DNA from: a virus
Virus record (IMG/VR): IMGVR_UViG_3300025327_000717
Coordinates: 1-64,000 of that record
Direction: 5' to 3' (one strand)
Length of the DNA: 64,000 bases
The notes under the pieces are model-generated. The model had not been told where the DNA came from and ran no database searches. It was given only the letters and a program-made list of their open reading frames with translations. Within the stretch, counting starts at the first letter, position 1, and every line of letters begins with the position of its first letter. The position numbers and the translations under genes are program-made. This document shows positions 23,743 to 30,528 of the stretch, piece after piece.

Positions 23743-23975
23743 ACTCCCTCCTTCTGGACGACGATGCGGTCCATCTCGCTGATGGCCCAGTCGAGTGCTG
23801 CCTGCCACGCCTTGCCCTCAGTCCCGAAGGGACGCCATCCGACATCCTTGACGTTCTCGACGGCCCGTCTCATCTGCTCGACCTCCTCGGCCAAGAGGGA
23901 CCGCGATGGTGGCCGCTTGCGCCGGGCGGGCGGGGTCCAGTCGTCCGGGGAACTGCCGACGACGTAGATGCTCAT
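23739..23975 (-). CDS. Small hypothetical protein
   Basis: 78 residues from ATG 23975 (MSIYVVGSSPDDWTPPARRK) with a proline/arginine-rich linker and a helical second half. Ends VVQKEGV, again encoding the downstream ribosome site. ATGA overlaps at both ends. Confidence 0.58.
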   Translation of the reverse strand: MSIYVVGSSPDDWTPPARRKRPPSRSLLAEEVEQMRRAVENVKDVGWRPFGTEGKAWQAALDWAISEMDRIVVQKEGV

Positions 23976-24517
23976 GCTTTCTCCTTCTGGGCCTCGTGGG
24001 CGGCGATGGCGGGTCCCCAATCGCAAGCGCAGAGGCCATACAGCATCCGGCCAGCCTCGTCGTACCCGACCGCAGAGCGCGACTTGCAGGCCGGGTCGTG
24101 TTGCCCAGCTTCGGCCAGCGCCTCGGCATCGGCGCGGGCAGCGTCACACTCAAGGCTGCGTTGCCGCTCGGCCCGTTGCAGTGTCTTGGTCGTCTCGATG
24201 TAAGCATCTCGGGAAGCGGTCATCCGGTCCAGCGCGGCGCGGGCAGCGTCACGCTCAGCCTCGTACTCCTGGGCCGTGTCGCCCCAGCCGTTACGTTCGG
24301 TGGTCATCGCGTCCAGCGCTATGAGGAGGGCCCGGCGATCCTGGGCGGCACGGTGATACCAACGCCAGAGATTCGCATCCTTGGGCGTCTCTGGAGGCTT
24401 ACCGGACCCATCCCAAGCCTCGATGGCCTCGATGAAGAACAACATCGGGGAGTCATCTGAAACACCGGGGTAGGCGCGAGCCCGCTCTCGGATGGCCTCG
24501 ATGTCAGCCACGCTCAT
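23972..24517 (-). CDS. Coiled-coil protein
   Basis: 181 residues from ATG 24517, which has GGGAGAG at a good distance (an earlier ATG at 24541 lacks one). After MSVADIEAIRERARAYPG comes a long region of heptad-like Ala/Arg/Glu helices (YEAERDAARAALDRMTASRD, ECDAARADAEALAEAG) and a Cys-containing end (YGLCACDWGP). Ends HEAQKEKA. Shares its helical segment with the 64-aa gene at 21377. Function unknown. Confidence 0.6.
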   Translation of the reverse strand: MSVADIEAIRERARAYPGVSDDSPMLFFIEAIEAWDGSGKPPETPKDANLWRWYHRAAQDRRALLIALDAMTTERNGWGDTAQEYEAERDAARAALDRMTASRDAYIETTKTLQRAERQRSLECDAARADAEALAEAGQHDPACKSRSAVGYDEAGRMLYGLCACDWGPAIAAHEAQKEKA

Positions 24518-24543
24518 GCTCTCTCCCGGCATGAGCCTCATGA

Positions 24544-24777
24544 CTAGTCCACGATGGGCAGGGAGTCATAGAGATCGAACTCCTCGATGAAACGTTCATC
24601 TGGATACCACCGAGCGATGGTCTCCATGGGCACCCCGGGATGAAGCTCACGCCAGCGCTCCCGCGCCTTTTCGAAGAACGCAGCACTGTACTGCTCGGCC
24701 AGCTCACGAGTCTCGAAGAGCGCCTCGACCTGGTAGTCCGAATAGCTGCCTGACGAGACCGAGTAGACCGTCCTCAT
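24544..24777 (-). CDS. Small hypothetical protein
   Basis: 77 residues from ATG 24777 (MRTVYSVSSGSYSDYQVEAL). YSVSSGSYSDYxVxALFETRELAEQY resembles a small phage family in which this tyrosine-rich strand is followed by a helix. ATGA overlap with the upstream gene. Confidence 0.62.
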   Translation of the reverse strand: MRTVYSVSSGSYSDYQVEALFETRELAEQYSAAFFEKARERWRELHPGVPMETIARWYPDERFIEEFDLYDSLPIVD

Positions 24778-25106
24778 GCGATCTCCGAAGCCAACTCGGA
24801 TAGAGCGGCGAGCAAGACGGGTGTCTCGCGTCGTCGCGTCTCGGTGTGGTACTGCATGGCGTCGTTCGTGTCGATACCGGTCATGTCCACACGGGTCGGA
24901 TGACCCACTCGTTCGTGAAGCACTCCCTGGAGGATGTCGCGCATCGTGGTCTCCCAACTGGCGACGAGCGAACCGCCGCCCCAAGGCTTGGGACCAACGA
25001 TGCGAAGACCGTTGAGATAGACGCTCGGGCCCTCCACACCACTGACATGTTGGATGACGATCGGACGGTCGAGTCCATCGACCGCGAAGGCTGGGTTGTT
25101 ACTCAT
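24774..25106 (-). CDS. Hypothetical protein
   Basis: 110 residues from ATG 25106 (MSNNPAFAVDGLDRPIVIQH). Beta-type first half, helical end (TPVLLAALSELASEIA). ATGA overlaps on both sides. No family recognised. Confidence 0.58.
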   Translation of the reverse strand: MSNNPAFAVDGLDRPIVIQHVSGVEGPSVYLNGLRIVGPKPWGGGSLVASWETTMRDILQGVLHERVGHPTRVDMTGIDTNDAMQYHTETRRRETPVLLAALSELASEIA

Positions 25107-25399
25107 GCTCCTTCCTTCTGGGCCGCGAGAGCGGCGAGGGCGGTCACCGCGTCCCATCCGACGACGTAGCCGTGCTCGAAGGCACGGATGACACCGCAAG
25201 GGTAGCGACGCAGGCAGCGCCAGCAGACGCCCAGCCGCTTCCGGTGGTGCCTATGGAAGATGGCTGCACGATCGATGGTGACCATATCCGTCTCCTTCAC
25301 TAGTGATATGTCCTCTTCGAGTCGCTCGTAAGCCCGGCCCATGTCGATGCCATCGAGGAAGGCCTGATAACACGGAGCACCGGGACGATAGCCGGACAT
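25103..25399 (-). CDS. Hypothetical protein with zinc-binding pattern
   Basis: 98 residues. Contains FHRHHRKRLGVCWRCLRRYP and a further Cys (PCGV), a possible His/Cys metal site. The ATG follows directly on the stop of the 41-aa gene (TAGATG). Ends LAAQKEGA, encoding the next ribosome site. Confidence 0.58.
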   Translation of the reverse strand: MSGYRPGAPCYQAFLDGIDMGRAYERLEEDISLVKETDMVTIDRAAIFHRHHRKRLGVCWRCLRRYPCGVIRAFEHGYVVGWDAVTALAALAAQKEGA

Positions 25400-25525
25400 C
25401 TAGTCGTGACCCATCTCGAACGTGATGTCCCGATGGCCCTGCAGATATGCCATCAGGGTGATCCTCAGGATGGTCCAAGCGATCGCGAAGCCCCTTCGTC
25501 GGGGGACCTCGAAGCTCCCTTTCAT
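25400..25525 (-). CDS. 41-residue hypothetical peptide
   Basis: Read from ATG 25525, overlapping the upstream stop as ATGA: MKGSFEVPRRRGFAIAWTIL and on to a TAG next to the following ATG. Amphipathic, with a hydrophobic centre. Short, but bracketed by coupled genes. Confidence 0.5.
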   Translation of the reverse strand: MKGSFEVPRRRGFAIAWTILRITLMAYLQGHRDITFEMGHD

Positions 25526-25815
25526 CGCCTCATCTTGCCCTTCACCTGAGCTTCCTTGGAGAAGTCAGGCAACGGTCGCTTGGCGGTGCTCCGTCCCACC
25601 GTCGTCTTGGCGATGGCCTCCACGAGCTCCTTTCGGATGAGGGGCCTGGATGGAGCGTCCTTGACGACGGGGATGAGCGGGCCCATCGTCCCGCCTTCCG
25701 CGATGGCCATGAGCTCGGCTGTCGCTTCAGGGAACCAGATGCCCTCTCCGACCAGGACCGGCTCATCGAGTCTCTGGAAGCGCTTCTGGAACTCTCTAGC
25801 CGTGACCCTACGCAT
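25522..25815 (-). CDS. Phd-like small regulator, first gene of leftward early operon
   Basis: 97 residues from ATG 25815 with a GGAGG site. MRRVTAREFQKRFQRLDEPV then GIWFPEAT resembles the N-terminal domain of Phd/YefM antitoxins and matches the paralogue at 17628-17846. The C-terminal half is longer and basic (RKELVEAIAKTTVG, PDFSKEAQVKGKMRR). As the first gene next to the operator-rich control region it is a good candidate for an autoregulator. Confidence 0.62.
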   Translation of the reverse strand: MRRVTAREFQKRFQRLDEPVLVGEGIWFPEATAELMAIAEGGTMGPLIPVVKDAPSRPLIRKELVEAIAKTTVGRSTAKRPLPDFSKEAQVKGKMRR

Positions 25816-25827
25816 GGGCACCTCCGT

Positions 25828-25944
25828 AAGTACGATGTAGATACACCTGTGGGCAGGATATCATGGCGTACCTACGATGTCCATACGATGACCGTACGTC
25901 GTCTATACGCTGAGCACGTGTGTCCTCGCGATGTATATACATCG
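25828..25944. promoter_or_regulatory. Four phased operator-like repeats, central divergent control region
   Basis: Copies of A-C-G-A-T-G-T-n-n-A-T-A-C occur at 25832-25844, 25874-25886, 25896-25908 (ACGTCGTCTATAC) and 25928-25940. Start-to-start distances are 42, 22 and 32 bp, close to 4, 2 and 3 helical turns, so all sites face the same side of the DNA. The last copy is embedded in a perfect 16-bp palindrome CGATGTATATACATCG (25929-25944). The stretch is AT-richer than its surroundings and separates the leftward and rightward small-gene operons. Confidence 0.75.
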
Positions 25945-26034
25945 TAGGGCAGCTTGCTATGTGGATGCGAGGGGAGAACGGGTGTGCGGCGGGTGTCTCT
26001 GCACATCACTCGAGCATCCCCAAGCACGCTTGGT

Positions 26035-26062
26035 TTGGGACCCACCCCCGGCGGCCTATAGT
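26035..26062 (+). promoter_or_regulatory. Rightward promoter
   Basis: TTGGGA at 26035-26040, a 16-nt spacer and TATAGT at 26057-26062. This would place the transcript start about 40 nt before the ATG at 26110, which has AGGAGG. It is the best sigma-70-like promoter for the plus-strand small-gene operon. The same TATAGT hexamer serves the leftward promoter at 18556-18561. Confidence 0.6.
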
Positions 26063-26109
26063 CTTCTCAGCGGGGCGAACCCTGCCCCGGACAGCATCAG
26101 GAGGGCATC

Positions 26110-26355
26110 ATGCCCACGCTCACACAAGCGCAGTACGACGCGCTGATAGCGCTCATCGACGCGCCCACGTCACGCCCACACAAGGCCAAGGCCAAGTCCA
26201 CGGTGCGCACGTTCCGCACGCTCGTCGAGCGTGAGGCCGGCCAAGGCTTCCCATGCACGGCACCCGAGCCATGCACGCGTACGGATCTGCGCACGGCATC
26301 GGGCGCAGGCTCGCATGAGCAGAGCACCGAGCACGGTTGGCACATCGCCAAGTAG
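26110..26355 (+). CDS. Hypothetical protein, first rightward gene
   Basis: 81 residues (MPTLTQAQYDALIALIDAPT), with AGGAGG 6 nt before the ATG. A basic N-terminal half and a Thr/His-rich C-terminal half. First gene after the control region; comparable genes in other phages often encode early host-takeover proteins, but nothing in this sequence shows that here. Confidence 0.6.
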   Translation: MPTLTQAQYDALIALIDAPTSRPHKAKAKSTVRTFRTLVEREAGQGFPCTAPEPCTRTDLRTASGAGSHEQSTEHGWHIAK

Positions 26356-26366
26356 CCCACGCACGA

Positions 26367-26392
26367 GAGAGCCGGCCTACGGGTCGGCTCTC
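26367..26392 (+). terminator. Attenuator-like hairpin
   Basis: GAGAGCCG at 26367-26374 pairs with CGGCTCTC at 26385-26392, right after the stop at 26355. No T-tract follows, so it is more likely an mRNA-stabilising or attenuating stem than a full terminator. Confidence 0.5.
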
Positions 26393-26425
26393 GTCATGTC
26401 TGCCCGAAGCACACAAGGAGCCACC

Positions 26426-26686
26426 ATGTCACTGCAGCTAGCCCGCGACACATACGCACGTTCGGTCGTTCGTGATGGAGGCGCGATGGAAGCACGCTCA
26501 CAGCGACCCCTCATCGCCGTGTCTGCCCCGGTCACGGCGCACACACACAACACAGCCACAGGCTTCGTCCGCGTCCCGCACGTCGGTGCATGGCCCACCA
26601 CCACCGGTTGTCTCTGCGACTGTCACGGTGACCCTTCCTCTCCATGTGATGTCGCATCGTGTATCGACCTTCCGTTGACGTTCTAG
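26426..26686 (+). CDS. Small cysteine-rich hypothetical protein
   Basis: 86 residues from ATG 26426 with AAGGAG ahead. The end carries CLCDCHGDPSSPCDVASC, a dense Cys/His cluster suggesting metal binding. Standalone between two hairpins, as if it were an independently processed mRNA segment. Confidence 0.6.
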   Translation: MSLQLARDTYARSVVRDGGAMEARSQRPLIAVSAPVTAHTHNTATGFVRVPHVGAWPTTTGCLCDCHGDPSSPCDVASCIDLPLTF

Positions 26687-26692
26687 GACGAC

Positions 26693-26719
26693 AGGGAGGC
26701 GGCGAGAGCCTGCCTCCCT
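26693..26719 (+). terminator. Terminator-like hairpin
   Basis: AGGGAGGC at 26693-26700 and GCCTCCCT at 26712-26719 form an 8-bp stem with an 11-nt loop just after the gene ending at 26686. Followed by TCTCCG, no true T-tract. Confidence 0.5.
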
Positions 26720-26859
26720 TCTCCGTGCGTGGGCATGTGCCAGGGTCCGAGGGCACACTCGGAGTACATGCTCACGCATGGACGACGTTCGTCCGCCGTG
26801 CGCGCCTCGTTCATCGATGCCGCACGTGTCATGTATCCCATAGCAGGGGAGAGCACAGC

Positions 26860-26952
26860 ATGAGGCAACGCCTCGCGTGGATCATGTGGCGATGGTTGCG
26901 CCATCCGTTGATCAGCGGCTCTGATCTCAAGGCCCGCACCACGCCCAGGTAG
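26860..26952 (+). CDS. 30-residue basic peptide
   Basis: MRQRLAWIMWRWLRHPLISG then a short tail. Preceded by GGGGAG at a 9-nt distance. Amphipathic, Trp- and Arg-rich. Might be a membrane-active peptide, but the size makes this tentative. Confidence 0.35.
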   Translation: MRQRLAWIMWRWLRHPLISGSDLKARTTPR

Positions 26953-26962
26953 GGCGCGTGCA

Positions 26963-27000
26963 GGCTCGTACCGTACTGGCAGCAGCCGCTCGTTGGCGGC
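26963..27000 (+). repeat. Recurrent intergenic element, copy 1
   Basis: GGCTCGTACCGTACTGGC at 26963-26980 followed by the stem-loop GCCGCTCGTTGGCGGC at 26985-27000, just before the ribosome site of the gene at 27020. A related copy is at 29504-29545, and the stem-loop part alone recurs near 33768-33783, ahead of the gene at 33801. Confidence 0.5.
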
Positions 27001-27019
27001 CTAGCATGAGGAGTGTCTG

Positions 27020-27253
27020 ATGACACACATCGGGAACGGCGTGGGCCGCATCCAGCTCATCCGCGCGGATGGTTCGTTGCGGGCCATCGAGGATGAGCTG
27101 GCATCGTTGGGCTACGACGGTATCGACTTCGAGCCGCTCGGGCGCGAGGTACGAGCCACCTCGTACAACGCTCGTGGGCAGAAGGTCGAAGCGCTCGGCC
27201 GTAACGAAGTGCTCGCGGCACAGTCGCTCGTGCGCGTGCTCCGTCGGCCATGA
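27020..27253 (+). CDS. Small hypothetical protein
   Basis: 77 residues (MTHIGNGVGRIQLIRADGSL), GAGGAG ahead. Contains GYDGIDFEPLGREVRATSYN. Stop overlaps the next ATG. No family recognised. Confidence 0.6.
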   Translation: MTHIGNGVGRIQLIRADGSLRAIEDELASLGYDGIDFEPLGREVRATSYNARGQKVEALGRNEVLAAQSLVRVLRRP

Positions 27254-27531
27254 CCATCCTGGAGTTCGTCGTCGCGATCAACGCCGGCATCACGGACCGG
27301 TCGCGTCGCTTCTACGTCGATCTCGTCAGCTCGGCTGGCGGGAGGCTCACGGCAACGCTCATGACCAGGACCCTCGACGCGAACGGGCTAGTCTTAGAGA
27401 GGCAGGAACTCGGGTCGGTCCAACTCTACGCAGATGACGGCTTGGTCCAATCGGTCATCCTGCTGCAGAGCGCACCAGTGAGGGTACTACGTCATCTGGA
27501 ACGTCACGTACCAGAGGTCCCAGTCAAGTGA
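27250..27531 (+). CDS. Hypothetical protein
   Basis: 93 residues (MTILEFVVAINAGITDRSRR), a mixed alpha/beta small domain. ATGA overlap upstream and GTGA overlap downstream. Confidence 0.6.
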   Translation: MTILEFVVAINAGITDRSRRFYVDLVSSAGGRLTATLMTRTLDANGLVLERQELGSVQLYADDGLVQSVILLQSAPVRVLRHLERHVPEVPVK

Positions 27532-27758
27532 GGATCAATCGCGAGTACGAGGCATCCGACATCGACTTTGCTGATCCTCGCAACAGCGTATTGCTCGCAG
27601 TATCACTCATCGCGGTGCTGACGCAACCTCGTCCGGACGAGTCAGGCGAGGATCTGGCCAAACGTACCGTCGCCGCCATGCGCACGGTGCTTGAGTCGAG
27701 CGGCTTCACCATCACCAAGATCGAAGTGCCCGACATGATCCGACGGTCGTTCGAGTGA
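27528..27758 (+). CDS. Small hypothetical protein
   Basis: 76 residues from GTG 27528, acidic, with a helical middle (DESGEDLAKRTVAAMRTVLE). GTGA overlaps on both sides. Confidence 0.58.
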   Translation: MRINREYEASDIDFADPRNSVLLAVSLIAVLTQPRPDESGEDLAKRTVAAMRTVLESSGFTITKIEVPDMIRRSFE

Positions 27759-27859
27759 ACGACCGTCAACATGAGCGCATGGCGTTCATGCGAGGCTTCA
27801 TCACAGGTGTCGGGGTGTCACTCATCATCACGCTCATCTTTCGAGGGGCGCCGGTATGA
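27755..27859 (+). CDS. 34-residue membrane peptide
   Basis: From GTG 27755 (overlapping the upstream stop) to a stop overlapping the next ATG: VNDRQHERMAFMRGFITGVG followed by VSLIITLIF and a short end. One transmembrane segment. Supported by coupling on both sides. Confidence 0.5.
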   Translation: MNDRQHERMAFMRGFITGVGVSLIITLIFRGAPV

Positions 27860-28122
27860 GCCGGCGGGTGTGGAAGTTCCCGCTGGATCTTGAAGCGGGG
27901 TCGCAGTCACTGCGGTTGCCTCAGGAAACGCGCATCGTCCACGTCGCCATGCAGGCCGGCGCACCGACGCTCTGGGCGCTCATCGACACGGGAGCCCCCA
28001 CGGTCCAGCGCGACTTCGTCATCCGGGCTACTGGCGAGCCTGTCTGCGACGACGAGATGTACATCGGGACCATGTTCACAGAGATATTCGTCTGGCATGT
28101 GTTCGAGGTGGCGCCGGTATGA
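27856..28122 (+). CDS. DUF7352-like phage protein
   Basis: 88 residues. VWKFPLDLEAGSQSLRLPQE, then ARIVHV-like TRIVHVAMQAGAPTLWALID and a later IGTMF...VWHVFEV strand, match the pattern of DUF7352 (W-K-[FY]-P-L ... LP ... I-L-x-V-x-x-Q-x-G-x-P-x-L-W-A-L-V-D ... HVFE). Small beta protein found in phages and some plasmids; function unknown. Confidence 0.72.
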   Translation: MSRRVWKFPLDLEAGSQSLRLPQETRIVHVAMQAGAPTLWALIDTGAPTVQRDFVIRATGEPVCDDEMYIGTMFTEIFVWHVFEVAPV

Positions 28123-28313
28123 GCTACAAGGTCGTCAGGTTCTACTTCGACCGTCCGGGCTATAGGCGGACCATCATCGAACGCTGCACGTTGGCCGAGG
28201 CGCAAGCTCACTGCAACGATCCAGAGACATCGAGCAGCACGGCCACGGGTGCCGCGGCACGAGCACGGACTCGTCGCATGGGCCCGTGGTTCGATGGATA
28301 CCAAGAACGATGA
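28119..28313 (+). CDS. Conserved small phage protein
   Basis: 64 residues. The segment CTLAEAQAHCNDPETSSSTA and the end RMGPWFDGYQER match a short protein common in actinobacteriophages (x-L-x-E-A-Q-A-H-C-x-D-P-E-T-S-S). Role unknown. ATGA overlaps both ways. Confidence 0.72.
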   Translation: MSYKVVRFYFDRPGYRRTIIERCTLAEAQAHCNDPETSSSTATGAAARARTRRMGPWFDGYQER

Positions 28314-28621
28314 TCACGTTCGAACAAGCCATGACCGAGGATCGCTTCCACCAAGGAGCGTGCTCGGTGTCGTACGGCAAGACAGGCAAGGCGAATCCCA
28401 CGGTAACCATGATGGGGTGGCGACGCAACGGCCGGACCAAGACGTGGAAGACCCGCCCAGATCAGTTCAGCATCCCGGTCAAATACGGGCTGCACTCGTA
28501 CGGCCGCATCGATCACACCAACGCATGGGCCTTCCACCTCGCGAACGAGTGCAAAGCACTCGCCGAAGTCGAGCGATGGTGGGCAGCATACGAAGCAGGC
28601 GCACACACAGGGAGGCTTTGA
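28310..28621 (+). CDS. Hypothetical protein
   Basis: 103 residues from ATG 28310 (MITFEQAMTEDRFHQGACSV). Basic, with WKTRPDQFSIPVKYGLHSYG in the centre and a helical end. Similar in style to phage proteins with an R-T-x-x-x-R-P-x-x-F-x-x-P-V-K-x-G motif. ATGA upstream, TGATG downstream. Confidence 0.62.
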   Translation: MITFEQAMTEDRFHQGACSVSYGKTGKANPTVTMMGWRRNGRTKTWKTRPDQFSIPVKYGLHSYGRIDHTNAWAFHLANECKALAEVERWWAAYEAGAHTGRL

Positions 28622-28791
28622 TGACGACGTACATCGTGAACGTGACGCTAGACGATGAGTTCTGGCTTGTGCACGTGGAAGGTATCGGCATGACACAGGC
28701 CAAGACTCGGGATGAGGTCGAAGCGATGGCTCGTGATCTCATCGAGGTCATGACAGGCGGGCTCGAGTTCGAGATGACGATCCGTGGCTAA
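28621..28791 (+). CDS. HicB-like small protein
   Basis: 56 residues: MTTYIVNVTLDDEFWLVHVE, then GIGMTQAKTRDEVEAMARDL and IEVMTG. The strand pattern followed by T-Q-A-[KR]-T-x-x-E-V-E-x-M-A-R-D-L-I is that of the partial RNase-H fold of HicB antitoxins. No C-terminal DNA-binding domain and no HicA partner are seen nearby, so an orphan regulator or inhibitor is more likely than a toxin-antitoxin pair. Confidence 0.65.
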   Translation: MTTYIVNVTLDDEFWLVHVEGIGMTQAKTRDEVEAMARDLIEVMTGGLEFEMTIRG

Positions 28792-29089
28792 TCCGATGGG
28801 CAAGACACGTCCCGCTGACAAGCCGTATCTCATCGTCGTGCACGGCAGTTGGGAATACCGTGTGTTGAAGGCGAACACCCAAAACCCCGGCAAGGTCGGC
28901 GGCTCGTGGTTCTGTCTCGTCACGACACCCTTCACGGGCCCGAGTGGCGACATGGGTGACACGTACATCTCTGATGTGCAGGGCACCGTCACGTTCCGCG
29001 ATCCAGTCGTCACCGACGACCTGCTGCCACGCCACTTGGGTGGCACGGTGCAGGTCGCTAAGAACCCGATGGACGCGTGGGGCTTCTGA
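28784..29089 (+). CDS. Hypothetical protein
   Basis: 101 residues from GTG 28784 (an ATG follows at 28796). Beta-rich (PYLIVVHGSWEYRVLKANTQ, SWFCLVTTPFTGPSGDMGDT). Stop overlaps the next gene as TGATG. No family recognised. Confidence 0.58.
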   Translation: MANPMGKTRPADKPYLIVVHGSWEYRVLKANTQNPGKVGGSWFCLVTTPFTGPSGDMGDTYISDVQGTVTFRDPVVTDDLLPRHLGGTVQVAKNPMDAWGF

Positions 29090-29427
29090 TGGGCTACGGG
29101 ATCACGCGCATCGAACTCGACGATGGCAAGGTGTTCTTCGTCGACTCATCCGAACTCGAGACATGGCGTGAACGATCACATGATGTCACCGAGAGTGTCA
29201 TCGACTACGACGAGACGGGACTCGGAGAAGCAGCCAGCGAGCTGACCGCGGATACGTTCGACACCGCGCTCCCTCAGACGTGGGTCGATGAGGTCGTCGC
29301 AAAGACGGGGCACTGGCCGTATGGCTTCGTGTGGGTGTATCCCGGTCGCAGCATCTTCGGACTGCCGCTCCCTATCACGGTAGCGGCACATCAGCATATG
29401 GCTTCCATACGTGAAGCAGGGCTCTGA
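29089..29427 (+). CDS. Hypothetical protein
   Basis: 112 residues from ATG 29089 (MGYGITRIELDDGKVFFVDS). Acidic, with an aromatic-rich segment WPYGFVWVYPGRSIFG. It ends the coupled run from 27020, just before a strong hairpin. Confidence 0.6.
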   Translation: MGYGITRIELDDGKVFFVDSSELETWRERSHDVTESVIDYDETGLGEAASELTADTFDTALPQTWVDEVVAKTGHWPYGFVWVYPGRSIFGLPLPITVAAHQHMASIREAGL

Positions 29428-29440
29428 TAGCACAAGGATC

Positions 29441-29480
29441 GAAGGATGGCGCGTGGGCTTCGGCTCATGCGCCATCCTTC
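29441..29480 (+). terminator. Long hairpin with UUCG-type loop
   Basis: GAAGGATGGCGC at 29441-29452 pairs perfectly with GCGCCATCCTTC at 29469-29480. The 16-nt loop can fold further as GGGC-TTCG-GCTC. No T-tract. An exceptionally stable stem, likely a transcript end or RNase-processing point after the gene at 29427. Confidence 0.65.
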
Positions 29481-29503
29481 ATGCCCCACGCACCAGCGCA
29501 CGT

Positions 29504-29545
29504 GGCTCGTACTGTACTGACCGGCGAGCGACTCGTTGACGACTA
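29504..29545 (+). repeat. Recurrent intergenic element, copy 2
   Basis: GGCTCGTACTGTACTGAC, then GACTCGTTGACG, closely parallels the element at 26963-27000. It again precedes the start of a short-gene operon segment. Confidence 0.45.
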
Positions 29546-29745
29546 GAGAGGGTCATGCGGGCATCCCGTTCGAGTGCGATTGCTGCGGCGGCCTAGCGGG
29601 GCAGCGCAGCGGTTACGCGATCATCGGGGACAAGGCAGTCAGGGTGTGCCTGGGCTGCCTCGAGCCCGCCCACCGGAACGGAACCCCACAGAAGAGAGAG
29701 GCCGACCATGAGGATGTCGAGTGGGTCGGCAGGAGGAACGGATGA
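29536..29745 (+). CDS. Small zinc-finger protein
   Basis: 69 residues if TTG 29536 is the start; no good ribosome site, so the true start is uncertain. FECDCCGGLAGQRSGYAIIG and VCLGCLEPAH give a C-x2-C ... C-x2-C ribbon. Ends in codons providing GGAGGAACGG for the next ATG. Confidence 0.55.
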   Translation: MTTREGHAGIPFECDCCGGLAGQRSGYAIIGDKAVRVCLGCLEPAHRNGTPQKREADHEDVEWVGRRNG

Positions 29746-29972
29746 CCACGCTCAAGACCACATACACCGGCAAGACCGTGAACATCATGCCCAAGTGGCG
29801 TGCCCTCGTCCTGCACATGCTCGAGCTCTACAGGCTCGGTGGTGCTGAGGATCAGTCGTTCATCCGTGAGCAGTTCTTACGTATGGCCCATGCGGCCGAC
29901 CTGTACATCGCTCTACCTGACACCGGGCTCGTCGAAACGAGCATCCTGTCTGCCGAAGGGTTGCGTCCATGA
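29742..29972 (+). CDS. Small helical protein
   Basis: 76 residues from ATG 29742 (MTTLKTTYTGKTVNIMPKWR). Helical (LVLHMLELYRLGGAEDQSFI). ATGA overlaps on both sides; similar small phage proteins carry a P-x-W-x-x-L-V-x-x-M-L motif. Confidence 0.6.
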   Translation: MTTLKTTYTGKTVNIMPKWRALVLHMLELYRLGGAEDQSFIREQFLRMAHAADLYIALPDTGLVETSILSAEGLRP

Positions 29973-30154
29973 ATATCTTGGTCGTGGCTCGCGACATCCC
30001 AAGCGATGAGTCCTTGGAGCTAGGCGTCTTCGCAAGCGTCCAACTGACCTACAGAGTCTTGCGCTCTGACGACGATCTCATCATCGCCACGATGGTGGAT
30101 CGAGAGGAAGGCGTCATGTGGGAAGCTCAAGGCATCTTTACCTCGAGGAGATGA
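29969..30154 (+). CDS. Small hypothetical protein
   Basis: 61 residues, acidic beta-type (MNILVVARDIPSDESLELGV). ATGA overlaps at both ends. No family recognised. Confidence 0.55.
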   Translation: MNILVVARDIPSDESLELGVFASVQLTYRVLRSDDDLIIATMVDREEGVMWEAQGIFTSRR

Positions 30155-30528
30155 AGCGCGAGCACGGCGAAGCTGCAGACTTTGGGGTATCGCCGCCCTG
30201 TCCCGAGTGCGGCGGACCGGCCGACACCGGGGCTGGCCATGACTGCGAGGTAGATCGTGACGCCATATCGCTCGCCCGGGTCCTGAGCAGCGAGCAGGTG
30301 CGGGTCGATGAGGTCAGCACCATCTACGTGGCCGACCTCGACCGCTACATCGTGTCGCTCATCGTCGGCTATGCCAAGGATGACGAGGTGACGAGCCCCC
30401 GTGACGCTGCCTACTTCGCGTTACGGCTCACGACGGACGAGGGCAGCACGGATACGGTCTGGCGCGTCTATGACCGCCTGACCGAGAAGACGTACGAGTT
30501 CACTCAACGGGAGATGGAGTGGAGATGA
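30151..30528 (+). CDS. Hypothetical protein with zinc knuckle
   Basis: 125 residues from ATG 30151. Near the start PPCPECGGPADTGAGHDC is a C-x2-C ... H-x-C metal site; the remainder is a small alpha/beta domain (VYDRLTEKTYEFTQREMEWR). ATGA overlaps both ways. Confidence 0.6.
   Translation: MKREHGEAADFGVSPPCPECGGPADTGAGHDCEVDRDAISLARVLSSEQVRVDEVSTIYVADLDRYIVSLIVGYAKDDEVTSPRDAAYFALRLTTDEGSTDTVWRVYDRLTEKTYEFTQREMEWR

Noticed and set aside
28621-28791. HicAB toxin-antitoxin system
   Set aside because: Only the HicB-like half is present; neither neighbour resembles HicA.
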